Shown: positions 24,959 to 33,576 of the stretch, piece by piece
How positions within the stretch are numbered: position 1 is the stretch's first letter
Layout: every line of letters begins with the position of its first letter
Source: an uncultured Campylobacterales bacterium
Lineage (GTDB): Bacteria; Campylobacterota; Campylobacteria; Campylobacterales; Arcobacteraceae
Direction of reading: 5' to 3'
NCBI GenBank assembly: GCA_947503785.1
Contig: CANNFB010000011.1
Location: 27,466-91,465 of the forward strand
Length of the DNA: 64,000 bases
Notes under the pieces: generated by a model
Told to the model about the DNA's origin: nothing
The model's database searches: none
What the model saw: only the letters and a program-made list of their open reading frames with translations
Program-made: the position numbers and the translations under genes

Positions 24959-26330
24959 TTTATTTTTTAGAACTATTTACACTATTAGAATAAAAAGCCT
25001 TGTCGCAATATTTGCTACAGGGCTTTTTGTCGTTAATAGTTTTGCAAATGATATTTCAAATATAAAAGATAAATCACTTCTTTTAAAACCAATAAAAAAC
25101 TTAAATGATGAGAAATATGATAAGTTTATACTAGGCAGAAGTTTCTTTGTTATTCCATGGGTTGAAGCTCCAAGTGCAACAACAGCAAGAGATGGATTAG
25201 GCCCTTTATTTAATGCAAATACATGTGTTTCATGTCATCCTTCAAATGGCAGAGGAACTTTATATAATAAAAATATGCAGTTTTCCAGAAGTTTAATAGC
25301 AAAGCTATCTATTCCTTCTTCTAATTCAATAGAACATAAAGAAATACTAAAAACAAGTCCTTTAATTGTTGAACCAACTTATGGTGGACAAGTAGCAATA
25401 AATGGTATTCATGGTGTTAATTATGAAGCAAAACCTGACATAAAATATAAAAAAATAGAAGTAAAATTTCCTGATGGCGAAATTGATACACTTTTAAAAC
25501 CTATATATATCCTAAAAGATTTACAATATGGAGAACTTCATAAAGATACTATTATAACTTTTAGACTAGCTCCTAGTTTAAATGGATTAGGACTTATTGA
25601 AGATATATCAAATGAAGAAATTCTAAAGAATGTTGATGAATTTGATAAGGATAAAGATGGCATTTCAGGTCGTGCTAATTATACATATTCTCCAATCACA
25701 GAAAAAATGGAATTAGGAAAATATAGCTGGAAAGCTAGTACAACTTCTTTAAAGCATCAAAGTGCAGATGCTGCTATTAATGATATGGGATTAACAACTT
25801 CACTTTTTCCAAATGATAATTGTACGAAAAATCAAAAAGCTTGTAATCAGGCTCCTAAGCCACGAGATTTAATAGATCTTACAGATGAAAGGTTAGATGC
25901 TATTAGTTTTTATATAAAAAATAGAAAAACATATAGCGCTAAAAAAACAAAAAGCTATAAAGAAGGTCTAGAAATCTTTAAATCAATCTCTTGTGCTAAA
26001 TGTCATATCGATAGTTTTACTACAAAAAGTGGAGTTAAAATTTCACCATTTTCTGATATGTTACTTCATGATATGGGTGAGGGTTTAGCTGATGGAAGAA
26101 GTGAATTTAAGGCAAATGGTAAGGAATGGAGAACTCCTCCTTTATGGGGATTATCTCTACATGAAAAGATAAATAAAAAAAGCCCACGACTTTTACATGA
26201 CGGACGTGCAAGAACTTTCCAAGAAGCAATACTTTGGCATGGTGGAGAAGCTAATGGGGCAAAAGATAAGTATATGAATCTTGATAAACAATCAAGAGAA
26301 AAATTAATAAAATTTTTAAAAGAGGTATAA
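24942..26330 (+). CDS. Di-heme oxidoreductase family protein (DHOR, PF06537)
   Basis: A 462-residue exported c-type cytochrome. An N-terminal hydrophobic signal lies at about 17-35. Two heme attachment sites follow, CVSCH (C95-C98-H99) and CAKCH (C351-C354-H355). DGLGPLFNANTCVSCHPSNG and RLLHDGRARTFQEAI are typical of the thiol-oxidoreductase-like DHOR family. Such genes lie next to imelysins in many bacteria; oxidation of Fe(II) or of an iron ligand in the periplasm has been suggested by association only. It overlaps the first imelysin gene by 17 bases and precedes the second by one base. Confidence 0.85.
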   Translation: MKLKSNLFFRTIYTIRIKSLVAIFATGLFVVNSFANDISNIKDKSLLLKPIKNLNDEKYDKFILGRSFFVIPWVEAPSATTARDGLGPLFNANTCVSCHPSNGRGTLYNKNMQFSRSLIAKLSIPSSNSIEHKEILKTSPLIVEPTYGGQVAINGIHGVNYEAKPDIKYKKIEVKFPDGEIDTLLKPIYILKDLQYGELHKDTIITFRLAPSLNGLGLIEDISNEEILKNVDEFDKDKDGISGRANYTYSPITEKMELGKYSWKASTTSLKHQSADAAINDMGLTTSLFPNDNCTKNQKACNQAPKPRDLIDLTDERLDAISFYIKNRKTYSAKKTKSYKEGLEIFKSISCAKCHIDSFTTKSGVKISPFSDMLLHDMGEGLADGRSEFKANGKEWRTPPLWGLSLHEKINKKSPRLLHDGRARTFQEAILWHGGEANGAKDKYMNLDKQSREKLIKFLKEV

Positions 26331-26331
26331 A

Positions 26332-27330
26332 ATGAATGTAATTAAAAATCTACTATTAGTAGGAATGTTATGTATAACAACTGCATTTGCAAATGATGTA
26401 AGTGATGAAAAAGAAAACAAAGAGATATTAAGCACTTTATATGAAAAAGTAATTGTTGCAGATGTAAAAAGAGCTTTAGTAGATATCAAAAGTTTAAAAA
26501 AAGATGTTCTTAATAAAAATGTAAAAAAATCAAAAGAGAATTTTTCAAAGCTTGTTAACTCATGGAAAAGTGTTGAAACTTTTTATCTTTTAGGAGACAT
26601 AAATGAAGATTTTATAGATACCCCAAGATACATAGATATTTTTCATAATGGAAATGAAGATATTACAGAACAACTTGATAGGGCAATTAAAAGTAAAGAT
26701 GAACTTAGAGTTGTATTGTTTAAAAATTCATTAAAATCTATAAACGCTTTAGAATATATGCTATTTTCAAAAGATATTAAAAATATAAGAGAAAATAAAA
26801 TCACACTTGCTATTTTAAATAAAATTACAAGCCATTTAAATGATATAAAAGATGAGTATATTGCGCAAAAGCAAAACTTTTTAAAAAGCTTAAAAAAAGC
26901 AAATGCTATAACTATAAATACAATCATTCAAAATACATATAAATTGAAAGAATGGAGAGTAGGTGATATTGCTGGATTTACTAAAAAGTATGAAGATAAT
27001 CCTGATAATAAAAGAGCTGAGTATTTTTTGAGTAAAAATTCTGCAAATGCGATTGAGGCTATTTTAAGTACATATAAAAACATATTAGATAATGAAAAAT
27101 CTATTGATTATGGGGATTATTTGATTAGACTAACTGATGGAACAGAGATGAAAAGATTAAGAAAGTCTTTACGAAAATCCTTAGTGTTAGTAAAAGAGAT
27201 TAAAAATGATGACTTTTCAAATTCAAAGGAGTTATATGAGAATATAAATACTATTCATGTAGTACTTTTTGTAGAGATGTTAGAAGAGTTATCAATAAAT
27301 GCAAAAATCTTAGATGCAGATGGTGACTAA
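26332..27330 (+). CDS. Second imelysin-family protein (IrpB-like)
   Basis: A 332-residue protein with a signal peptide (residues about 1-20, TTAFAND) and an imelysin-like helical pattern: KENFSKLVNSWKSVETFYLLG, RYIDIFHNGNEDI and KSINALEYMLFSKD, then a second half with KLKEWRVGDIAGFTKKYEDN. The GxHxxE motif of the first imelysin is reduced here to ALEYML, with the Glu but no His two residues before. It is therefore a divergent paralogue and may form a heteromer with the first. It is packed between the DHOR and sterol-desaturase-like genes. Confidence 0.78.
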   Translation: MNVIKNLLLVGMLCITTAFANDVSDEKENKEILSTLYEKVIVADVKRALVDIKSLKKDVLNKNVKKSKENFSKLVNSWKSVETFYLLGDINEDFIDTPRYIDIFHNGNEDITEQLDRAIKSKDELRVVLFKNSLKSINALEYMLFSKDIKNIRENKITLAILNKITSHLNDIKDEYIAQKQNFLKSLKKANAITINTIIQNTYKLKEWRVGDIAGFTKKYEDNPDNKRAEYFLSKNSANAIEAILSTYKNILDNEKSIDYGDYLIRLTDGTEMKRLRKSLRKSLVLVKEIKNDDFSNSKELYENINTIHVVLFVEMLEELSINAKILDADGD

Positions 27331-27332
27331 AC

Positions 27333-28247
27333 TTGGATAGTTACTTTTATACTTTTTTACAAGAGTATTTAATAAACCCAGATAAGAGAACTTACTGGGT
27401 TTATTTACTTTCATCAATTGCAATAGCTTTTGTTTATTTGTACTTTAATAAAAAGCAAAGTAGGGTTGTTTTTAGTTCAAAACTTTGGCTACATCCAAGT
27501 GCAAAGTTGGATTATTCTTACTTTATACTTTCTTACTTTATAAAAATAGCGATGATTATTCCAATAGTAATTAGTGCGAAATCTATTGCATTTTTTATAA
27601 ATAAAAACCTTTATTATGAGTTTGGTTTTAATCAAGTTCAAAACTTTTCTTATGAAAATACACTTATTTTATATACTGTTACACTTTTTATTGTAAGTGA
27701 TTTTACAAGATATTGGTTACACAGATTCTTACATACAATACCATTTTTATGGGAGTTTCATAAGGTTCATCATAGTGCTAAAGTTTTAAATCCTTTAACT
27801 TTTTATAGGGTTCATCCTGTAGAAAATATTCTTTTTGGATTTAGGTATTCAATTTCTATTGGTTTTGTAACTGGTATATTTATTTACTTTTTTGGCTCAA
27901 AGATTGGACTTGTTGAGGTATTAGGTGCAAATGCTTTTATCTTTTTCTTTTCACTTTTTGGCTCAAACTTAAGGCATTCTCACATTCCATTAGCTTATTT
28001 TAAAGCTTTAGAAAAATGGTTTATTTCCCCAAAACAACATCAAATACATCATAGTAAAAAGTATTTTAATAAAAATTATGGAGGATACTTAAGCGTTTGG
28101 GATAGAGTTTTTGGAACATTAAAACTTTCCTGCGAAGTGAAAGTTTTAAAATTTGGTCTAAGACATGAGCAAATGAAAAACTATACGACACTAACAAATA
28201 TACTAATTTATCCATTTAAAAACATCTTAACAAGGAAGAAAAACTAA
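27333..28247 (+). CDS. Sterol desaturase/fatty acid hydroxylase superfamily membrane protein
   Basis: A 304-residue membrane protein with the di-iron histidine clusters HRFLH, HKVHH and HQIHH, in the order and spacing of the fatty acid hydroxylase superfamily. Several membrane helices lie in between. The enzyme class uses a non-heme di-iron centre and O2 to hydroxylate lipids. Its location inside an iron-uptake-type operon is notable: it could modify a membrane lipid or act as a ferroxidase-like partner, but neither is shown. The start is TTG at 27333, two bases after the second imelysin stop. Confidence 0.82.
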   Translation: MDSYFYTFLQEYLINPDKRTYWVYLLSSIAIAFVYLYFNKKQSRVVFSSKLWLHPSAKLDYSYFILSYFIKIAMIIPIVISAKSIAFFINKNLYYEFGFNQVQNFSYENTLILYTVTLFIVSDFTRYWLHRFLHTIPFLWEFHKVHHSAKVLNPLTFYRVHPVENILFGFRYSISIGFVTGIFIYFFGSKIGLVEVLGANAFIFFFSLFGSNLRHSHIPLAYFKALEKWFISPKQHQIHHSKKYFNKNYGGYLSVWDRVFGTLKLSCEVKVLKFGLRHEQMKNYTTLTNILIYPFKNILTRKKN

Positions 28248-28248
28248 A

Positions 28249-29409
28249 ATGAAATATATAAATACATTAGCTATTATTACAAGTGCAGTACTTTTATGTG
28301 GCTGTACAAATACAACACTAAGTAAAGCTGAACTAGCAGAGCAAACAAAAAACAAAGAAGTATTAGGACAGGTTTTATTTTTTGATAAAAACCTATCGAA
28401 AAATAGAACACAATCTTGTGCAACTTGTCATAATCCAGAAGCAGGTTTTGTAGATGATAGAGATAATGGTATAGGTGCTATGGCATCACTTGGTGATGAT
28501 GGGCATTCCTTAGGAGATAGGCAAGCTCCAAGTGCTGCTTATGCTATGTTTAGTCCAGAGTTTCACTATGATAAAAAAAAGAAACGCTATATTGGTGGAC
28601 AGTTTTGGGATGGAAGAGAAACAAATCTTGCAGGACAAGCAGGAGGTCCTCCTACAAATCCAATTGAAATGGGAATGGCATCTAAAGAAACTACAGTTAA
28701 AAGATTAAAAGAAAATTCATATTATGTGAGTACTTTTAAAAGTATTTATGGAGAGGATATATTTTCTACACCTATAAAAGCATATTCTGCAATGACTGAT
28801 TCTCTTGCTAAGTTTGAAATGACAAAAGAATTCGCTCCTTTTGATTCTAAGTATGATAGATTTTTAAAAGGGGAATATGACTTAACACCTTTAGAAGATT
28901 TAGGAAGAACACTTTTTTTCTCAAACAATAACAACTCTTGTGCAACTTGCCATGTTTTAAAGGGTGAAGATAAGCTAGGGGAAACATTTACAAATTATGA
29001 ATACCATAATATTGGAACACCAATAAACCATGAACTTCGAGCAAAAAATGGTGTAAATTCAATTGATATAGGACTTTTAAATAATCCAGCAGTAAATGAT
29101 GAAAACGAAAAAGGAAAACATAAAGTTCCAACGTTACGAAATGTAGCTGTAACTGCTCCTTATATGCATAATGGCGTATTTAAAGAGTTAAAAACAGTTG
29201 TAGAGTTTTATGATAAGTATAATAATAAAGAAAGAATTTTAAACCCTGAAACAAATAAACCTTGGGATAAACCTGAAGTTAAAGAGACTATTTCATTAGA
29301 TGAACTAAAAGCAAAAAAACAAAATAATAGAAAAGTTAAGTCTTTAGTAGCTTTTATGAAATTATTAACAGATAAAAGATATGAGCATCTTTTAGAAGAG
29401 AAAAAATAA
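28249..29409 (+). CDS. Di-heme cytochrome c peroxidase/MauG-family lipoprotein
   Basis: A 386-residue protein with a lipobox-like LLCGC near residues 15-19. It has two CxxCH heme sites, C57-C60-H61 (QSCATCHNPEAGF) and C231-C234-H235 (NSCATCHVLKGED). TLRNVAVTAPYMHNGVFKELK is the conserved C-terminal block of bacterial cytochrome c peroxidases. It reduces H2O2 with electrons from cytochrome c, or acts as a MauG-type oxidase. As the last gene of the ferritin-imelysin operon it could remove peroxide made by iron oxidation. A perfect terminator follows. Confidence 0.88.
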   Translation: MKYINTLAIITSAVLLCGCTNTTLSKAELAEQTKNKEVLGQVLFFDKNLSKNRTQSCATCHNPEAGFVDDRDNGIGAMASLGDDGHSLGDRQAPSAAYAMFSPEFHYDKKKKRYIGGQFWDGRETNLAGQAGGPPTNPIEMGMASKETTVKRLKENSYYVSTFKSIYGEDIFSTPIKAYSAMTDSLAKFEMTKEFAPFDSKYDRFLKGEYDLTPLEDLGRTLFFSNNNNSCATCHVLKGEDKLGETFTNYEYHNIGTPINHELRAKNGVNSIDIGLLNNPAVNDENEKGKHKVPTLRNVAVTAPYMHNGVFKELKTVVEFYDKYNNKERILNPETNKPWDKPEVKETISLDELKAKKQNNRKVKSLVAFMKLLTDKRYEHLLEEKK

Positions 29410-29433
29410 AAGAAGAGTTTTTCTCTTCTTTTA
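29407..29433. terminator. Bidirectional terminator
   Basis: TAAAAGAAGAG (29407-29417) pairs perfectly with CTCTTCTTTTA (29423-29433) around TTTTT. It ends the iron operon on the plus strand and lies right after the nirD stop on the minus strand. Confidence 0.88.
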
Positions 29434-29435
29434 TA

Positions 29436-29744
29436 TTACATATTAATAAATATCATATTATCTTCTATTTTACTTTCATAAATATTAGTACAACCACTAT
29501 CATTTCCTAATACTTCTCCACTTTTTAAATCCACGTCCCAGTTATGCATAGGGCAAGTTACAACTGATTCGTGTACTAATCCTTCACTTAGTTTCCCTTG
29601 TTTATGCGGACATTCATTGTTGATTGCAAAGATAGAGTTATCTCTTGTTTTAAAAATAGCTATTTCAATGTCACCATATTGTACTACTCTTGAACCCATT
29701 TTGGGAATATTTTCTACTTCTGTGATTTTAATCCATTTTGACAT
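29436..29744 (-). CDS. nirD: Nitrite reductase small subunit (Rieske-type NirD)
   Basis: A 102-residue Rieske ferredoxin-like subunit. The [2Fe-2S] ligands are C-P-H in NNECPHKQG and C-x2-H in VTCPMHNW, both present, whereas many NirD proteins lack them. It partners with NirB, and its ATG overlaps the NirB stop by one base. It is cotranscribed as the second gene of the pair. Confidence 0.92.
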   Translation of the reverse strand: MSKWIKITEVENIPKMGSRVVQYGDIEIAIFKTRDNSIFAINNECPHKQGKLSEGLVHESVVTCPMHNWDVDLKSGEVLGNDSGCTNIYESKIEDNMIFINM

Positions 29745-32212
29745 TATATTATTTCCTTTGCTTCAAAGCTTTCTGAGTTTTCAGGGGCTATTACTATTGG
29801 GTTAAACTCTTCGGCAAAGCCATCTTTTCTTGATTCTTCCCATGGATCAATTTGTGCTGTTCTTTGTGATTCATCAAATCTAGCAGCATAAAAATCGATA
29901 CCTGACTTATCTTTTAATAATGCATCTTTAACATACTCTAAACCAACTCTCTCAACCCAATGAGCCGTTCTTTCTAAGTAGTATGCATCTTCTCTATAGA
30001 ACTGCATTATTGCTTTAATATAATGAAATAACTCTTCATCTGTAGCAACTTTTGTAAAGAAGTCAGTAACTCTAACTTTAATACCACCATTTCCAGCAAT
30101 ATGTATTTCCCATCCTGAATCAACAGCAATAACACCAATATCTTTGATAGTAGCTTCCGCACAGTTTCTTGGACATCCTGATACTGCAATTTTAAACTTA
30201 TGTGGAGTCCATGAACCCCACGTCATTTTTTCAATATCAATACCTGTTTGCATAGCATCTTGAGTTCCGAACCTACACCATTGATTACCAACACATGTTT
30301 TTACAGTTCTTAAACCTTTTGCATAAGCTTGGCCAGATACAAAACCAGCATCATTTAAATCTTTCCACATAGGCGCTAATTGTTCTTTTTTAACACCTAA
30401 CATATCAAGTCTTTGACCACCTGTAAATTTTACAGTTGGAACATCATACTTAACAGCAATATCTGCCATATCTTTTAGCTCTTTAGGAGAAGTTAATCCA
30501 CCCCAAATTCGAGGAACTACTGAGTATGTACCATCTTTTTGTATATTTGCAAAAACTCTATCATTTACTAGTAGTGATCTTTTATCATTTTTATATTTAT
30601 CATCGTTGTATTTAACTAATAAGTAGTAGTTTACTGCTGGACGACATTTAGTGCAGCCATCTTCTGTTTTCCAATCAAGTTTTCTAAATACATCATAAAC
30701 ATTATCAAATTCATTTGTATTCACGCACTCTTTAATATCTTTATGACCAACATCACAACAGTCACAAATACCCTCTACTGTATCGTTATATTCATCACCT
30801 AAAGTATTTACAAGTATTTGCTCAACCAGTCCTAAACACGAACCACATGAAGCACCTGCTTTAGTACAAGTCTTTACTTCACCTAATGTTTTTAAATCAT
30901 TCTCTCTAATACCAGTTACAACTTGACCTTTAGTAATTCCATTACAACCACAGATTTCTTCATCATCGCTCATAGCATTTATATCATTTCCACCATGACC
31001 AGCATCTCCAGAAAGTGCTGATTTACCAAAGAGTATTTTTGTTCTTAAATCACTTATATCGGTATGCTCTTTTAGAAGTTTTAAATACCATGAAGCATCT
31101 GCCGTATCTCCATATAAAACAATACCAATAATTTTATCTTGGTAAATTACAAGTTTTTTATAAACTCCAACTTTTTCATCAAGAAGGATTAATTCTTCAG
31201 TCGTTTCGTCACCTAAATAATCACCAGCAGAAAATAAATCAACTCCAGAGATTTTAAGTCTAGTTGAAAGTGTAGAACCACTATACCCATCACTATCTTT
31301 TCCTGCTAGCTTCTTAGCACAAAACTTAGCTTGTTCGTAAAGTGGTGCAACTAAACCATATGTATTACCTTTATGTTCAGCACATTCACCAATAGCAAAG
31401 ATATTTTCATCACTTGTTTGAAGGTGGTCGTTTACTAAAATACCTTTTTTAGTTTTTAGACCTGTATCAATAGCAAGAGCTTTGTTTGGAATGATTCCCG
31501 TTGCAAATACTACGATATTTGATTCAACAGTTTGTCCATCAGTAAAAGTTACACTTTCAACTTTACTTTCACCTTCAATTTTTTCAATAGTAGTATTTAG
31601 TTTAAATTCTATTCCGTAAGATTCAAGATTTTTTTGAAGAAGTCTACCACCTGTTGAGTCAAGTTGTTGACTCATAATAGAACCACTTCTATGAACTAAA
31701 ATAGTTTTAATTCCATGCATTGCAATACCATAAGCAGCTTCAAGTCCAAGAAGACCACCACCAACTACAACTGCTGTTTTATCTTTTGAGATTAAGTCTA
31801 AAATAGTATCACTATCAAGTTTTGTTCTAAAACCAATTACATTTTTTAACTCACTACCAATTGTTTGAGGGATGAAAGAGTTTGAACCAGTAGCTATTAA
31901 TAATTTATCATATGAAAGTTCTTTACCACTTTGAGAGATTACTTTTTTATCTTCTTTATTGATTTTGATTACTTTATCACCTTTGTGTAAAGTGATGTTA
32001 TGTTCATCGTACCAAGTTTGGTGATTGATGATAGTTTCTTCAAAAGTTTTTTCACCTGATAAAAGGTACGATAACATGATTCTATTATAATTTACGTGAG
32101 GTTCTTCTCCAAAAATTGTAATATCATATTTGTCTTTTTTTATATCAAATAAATCTTCAATGGTTCTTAAACCACTCATTCCGTTACCAATAACTATTAG
32201 TTTCTCTTTCAT
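29744..32212 (-). CDS. nirB: Assimilatory NAD(P)H-nitrite reductase large subunit
   Basis: An 822-residue multidomain enzyme that reduces nitrite to ammonium. The FAD/NAD(P)H domain spans about 1-300 (GNGMSGLRT, VVVGGGLLGLEAA). Two BFD-like [2Fe-2S] regions follow (C421, C423, C456, C459; then C483, C485, C520, C523). The ferredoxin-like and siroheme domains carry the [4Fe-4S]/siroheme cysteines C640, C646, C680 and C684 (CVGNQWC, SGCPRNC). The length fits NirB. It forms an operon with nirD and is separated from the nitrate reductase genes by about 1.7 kb holding other genes. Confidence 0.94.
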   Translation of the reverse strand: MKEKLIVIGNGMSGLRTIEDLFDIKKDKYDITIFGEEPHVNYNRIMLSYLLSGEKTFEETIINHQTWYDEHNITLHKGDKVIKINKEDKKVISQSGKELSYDKLLIATGSNSFIPQTIGSELKNVIGFRTKLDSDTILDLISKDKTAVVVGGGLLGLEAAYGIAMHGIKTILVHRSGSIMSQQLDSTGGRLLQKNLESYGIEFKLNTTIEKIEGESKVESVTFTDGQTVESNIVVFATGIIPNKALAIDTGLKTKKGILVNDHLQTSDENIFAIGECAEHKGNTYGLVAPLYEQAKFCAKKLAGKDSDGYSGSTLSTRLKISGVDLFSAGDYLGDETTEELILLDEKVGVYKKLVIYQDKIIGIVLYGDTADASWYLKLLKEHTDISDLRTKILFGKSALSGDAGHGGNDINAMSDDEEICGCNGITKGQVVTGIRENDLKTLGEVKTCTKAGASCGSCLGLVEQILVNTLGDEYNDTVEGICDCCDVGHKDIKECVNTNEFDNVYDVFRKLDWKTEDGCTKCRPAVNYYLLVKYNDDKYKNDKRSLLVNDRVFANIQKDGTYSVVPRIWGGLTSPKELKDMADIAVKYDVPTVKFTGGQRLDMLGVKKEQLAPMWKDLNDAGFVSGQAYAKGLRTVKTCVGNQWCRFGTQDAMQTGIDIEKMTWGSWTPHKFKIAVSGCPRNCAEATIKDIGVIAVDSGWEIHIAGNGGIKVRVTDFFTKVATDEELFHYIKAIMQFYREDAYYLERTAHWVERVGLEYVKDALLKDKSGIDFYAARFDESQRTAQIDPWEESRKDGFAEEFNPIVIAPENSESFEAKEII

Positions 32213-32438
32213 AAATCATCCTTCTTACTCTTATGCAATTATTATGACAAAGATGTAGGATTTATGATGAAAAAAAGTGTATATAAAATAGTCAATAGCT
32301 TAATTTTTAATTAAATATATTTTATTTTAGTGAAAATAGTTGTAAAAATAAGTATTTATACTTAGTTTTACATTAATTGTATTAGTTGTGAGTTAATCGA
32401 AGAGCTATGAAAGCTCCTCGTAGTTTGTTAGTTATGGA

Positions 32439-32948
32439 TTATTTATTGCCATTGTTATTAGAATTCATTTTGTTATTCATCATTGACATTCTTTTTTCTT
32501 TTTTTAAATCCATTAATACTTTAAACTGTTCTTTTTGACTTGGAGTTAAAACTTTATAAACTCTATCTATCATTTCAGCTTTAGCTTCTATTTTGTTATC
32601 TCTTTTTTGTCTCATTATTTCAATAAATTTTGCTTTATCAAATGAATTGTTTGTAAATGCTACATCTGGAGTAACTCTATTTTTCATCAAGTCTTGTTTA
32701 ATATCACGAATTTGTTGAGTTTGCTCTGCTGTTAAGTTTAATTGTCTTAATAATGACATTGGTCCTTTTTGACCTTTATGGTGACCTTTTTTCATCATCA
32801 TATGTTTTCCACCTTGCATTGCACAAGATTGATTACCATTGTTCATTCCTTTTTTCATTATACCTTGAGATTGACCATTGCATGCGGCATAAAGACCTGT
32901 ACTTAAAACTGCTGTTAACGCTGTTGCTACTAATATTTTTGTTTTCAT
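32439..32948 (-). CDS. Spy/CpxP-like periplasmic protein
   Basis: A 169-residue protein with a signal peptide (cleavage near LYAAC, residue about 21). A Met/His/Lys-rich stretch (GGKHMMMKKGHHKGQKG) is followed by LTxxQ-type helices LNLTAEQTQQI and LTPSQKEQF, as in Spy/CpxP chaperones or CnrX/ZraP-type metal proteins. The C-terminus is an Asn/Met-rich tail. The His/Met-rich part suggests metal binding. A 9-bp hairpin (32399-32420) with no T run lies just after the stop. No envelope-stress regulator is adjacent. Confidence 0.75.
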   Translation of the reverse strand: MKTKILVATALTAVLSTGLYAACNGQSQGIMKKGMNNGNQSCAMQGGKHMMMKKGHHKGQKGPMSLLRQLNLTAEQTQQIRDIKQDLMKNRVTPDVAFTNNSFDKAKFIEIMRQKRDNKIEAKAEMIDRVYKVLTPSQKEQFKVLMDLKKEKRMSMMNNKMNSNNNGNK

Positions 32949-33212
32949 TTTATAACCTTTATAACGTTTTGTTATTTGCTACAGTGAAATTATGACATGA
33001 GTGTTTTAATCGTTTATGAATCTAATATTAATGCTATATTAACGGAAGGGAAGTGATGTAAGTTTTTTTCTAACCATACTACAACAATAGATATTGTTTT
33101 TTTGAGAGTTTAAAAGTAAAATAAATTCTTTATTAGTAATTTAATGAGTTAAATATTTCAATATTAGTTTTTAAAAACATGCTACTATCTAGCAAATTAT
33201 AAAGGAGGTAAA

Positions 33213-33407
33213 ATGAATCTTGAAGCGAAAATGAATTGTCCTAATTGTAATAAAAACATTAGTGTTTTGATAAAAGAAATGATTCCCGGACGAAGAAAAA
33301 GATGTTCATCTTGTAATGCAGATATTAAGTTTTCAGGTGATGATGGTAGAAGAGCTCAAAAAGCTTTAGACGATTTTGAAAAGTCATTAAAAAATATGTT
33401 TAAATAA
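33213..33407 (+). CDS. Small zinc-ribbon protein (64 aa)
   Basis: A 64-residue protein with two cysteine pairs, CPNC (residues 9-12) and CSSC (31-34), forming a likely zinc ribbon. A helical tail (RRAQKALDDFEKSLKNMFK) follows. AAAGGAGG at 33201-33208 is an ideal ribosome site. Its role is unknown, and nucleic acid or protein binding is possible. A consensus promoter starts four bases after its stop. Confidence 0.7.
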   Translation: MNLEAKMNCPNCNKNISVLIKEMIPGRRKRCSSCNADIKFSGDDGRRAQKALDDFEKSLKNMFK

Positions 33408-33410
33408 ACC

Positions 33411-33439
33411 TTGACAAATATATACTCAAGTGTTATAAT
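33411..33439 (+). promoter_or_regulatory. Perfect consensus sigma70 promoter
   Basis: TTGACA (33411-33416), exactly 17 bases, then TATAAT (33434-33439): six of six matches in both hexamers. This is very rare in AT-rich Campylobacterota DNA, where -35 boxes are usually absent. A CIRCE operator starts five bases after the -10 element, so the start point near 33446 lies inside it. Confidence 0.85.
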
Positions 33440-33443
33440 TATA

Positions 33444-33470
33444 TTAGCATTTCTAACCTTAGAGTGCTAA
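33444..33470. promoter_or_regulatory. CIRCE element (HrcA operator)
   Basis: TTAGCATTT, nine bases, then GAGTGCTAA. The canonical CIRCE is TTAGCACTC-N9-GAGTGCTAA. The right arm is perfect, the left arm matches seven of nine, and the spacer is exact. CIRCE binds the heat-shock repressor HrcA and normally controls groESL or hrcA-grpE-dnaK. No chaperone gene follows here; the next plus-strand gene is a 42-residue basic protein about 260 bases on. Confidence 0.85.
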
Positions 33471-33555
33471 AAAAGAAGTTTACTAAAATTTAAAAGTTAT
33501 ATTAAATATATACCTAATAAAGATTAGTTTTAGTGCAATTTATTGCAATTTTTTT
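33446..33555 (+). ncRNA. Candidate short heat-shock-controlled RNA
   Basis: A transcript from the CIRCE-controlled promoter would start near 33446. The next 100 bases contain no ATG and no ribosome site. Small hairpins are possible (CTAAT/ATTAG at 33514-33527; TGCAA/TTGCA at 33534-33547), the latter followed by seven T residues (33549-33555) as a weak terminator. If it terminates there, the product is a non-coding RNA of about 110 bases; if not, it is a long leader for the gene at 33733. Confidence 0.3.
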
Positions 33556-33576
33556 ACATAATATGTAAAATATAAT
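33552..33576 (+). promoter_or_regulatory. Second promoter-like site with palindrome
   Basis: TTTTACATA and TATGTAAAA form a perfect inverted repeat around one A (33552-33570), directly followed by TATAAT (33571-33576). It could be an operator overlapping a promoter for the gene at 33733, with a leader of about 150 bases. The remaining 150 bases before that gene are AT-rich and show nothing else. Confidence 0.4.

Noticed and set aside
32399..32420. Terminator for the Spy-like gene
   Set aside because: A 9-bp hairpin exists after the stop, but no T run follows on the minus strand, so intrinsic termination is doubtful.
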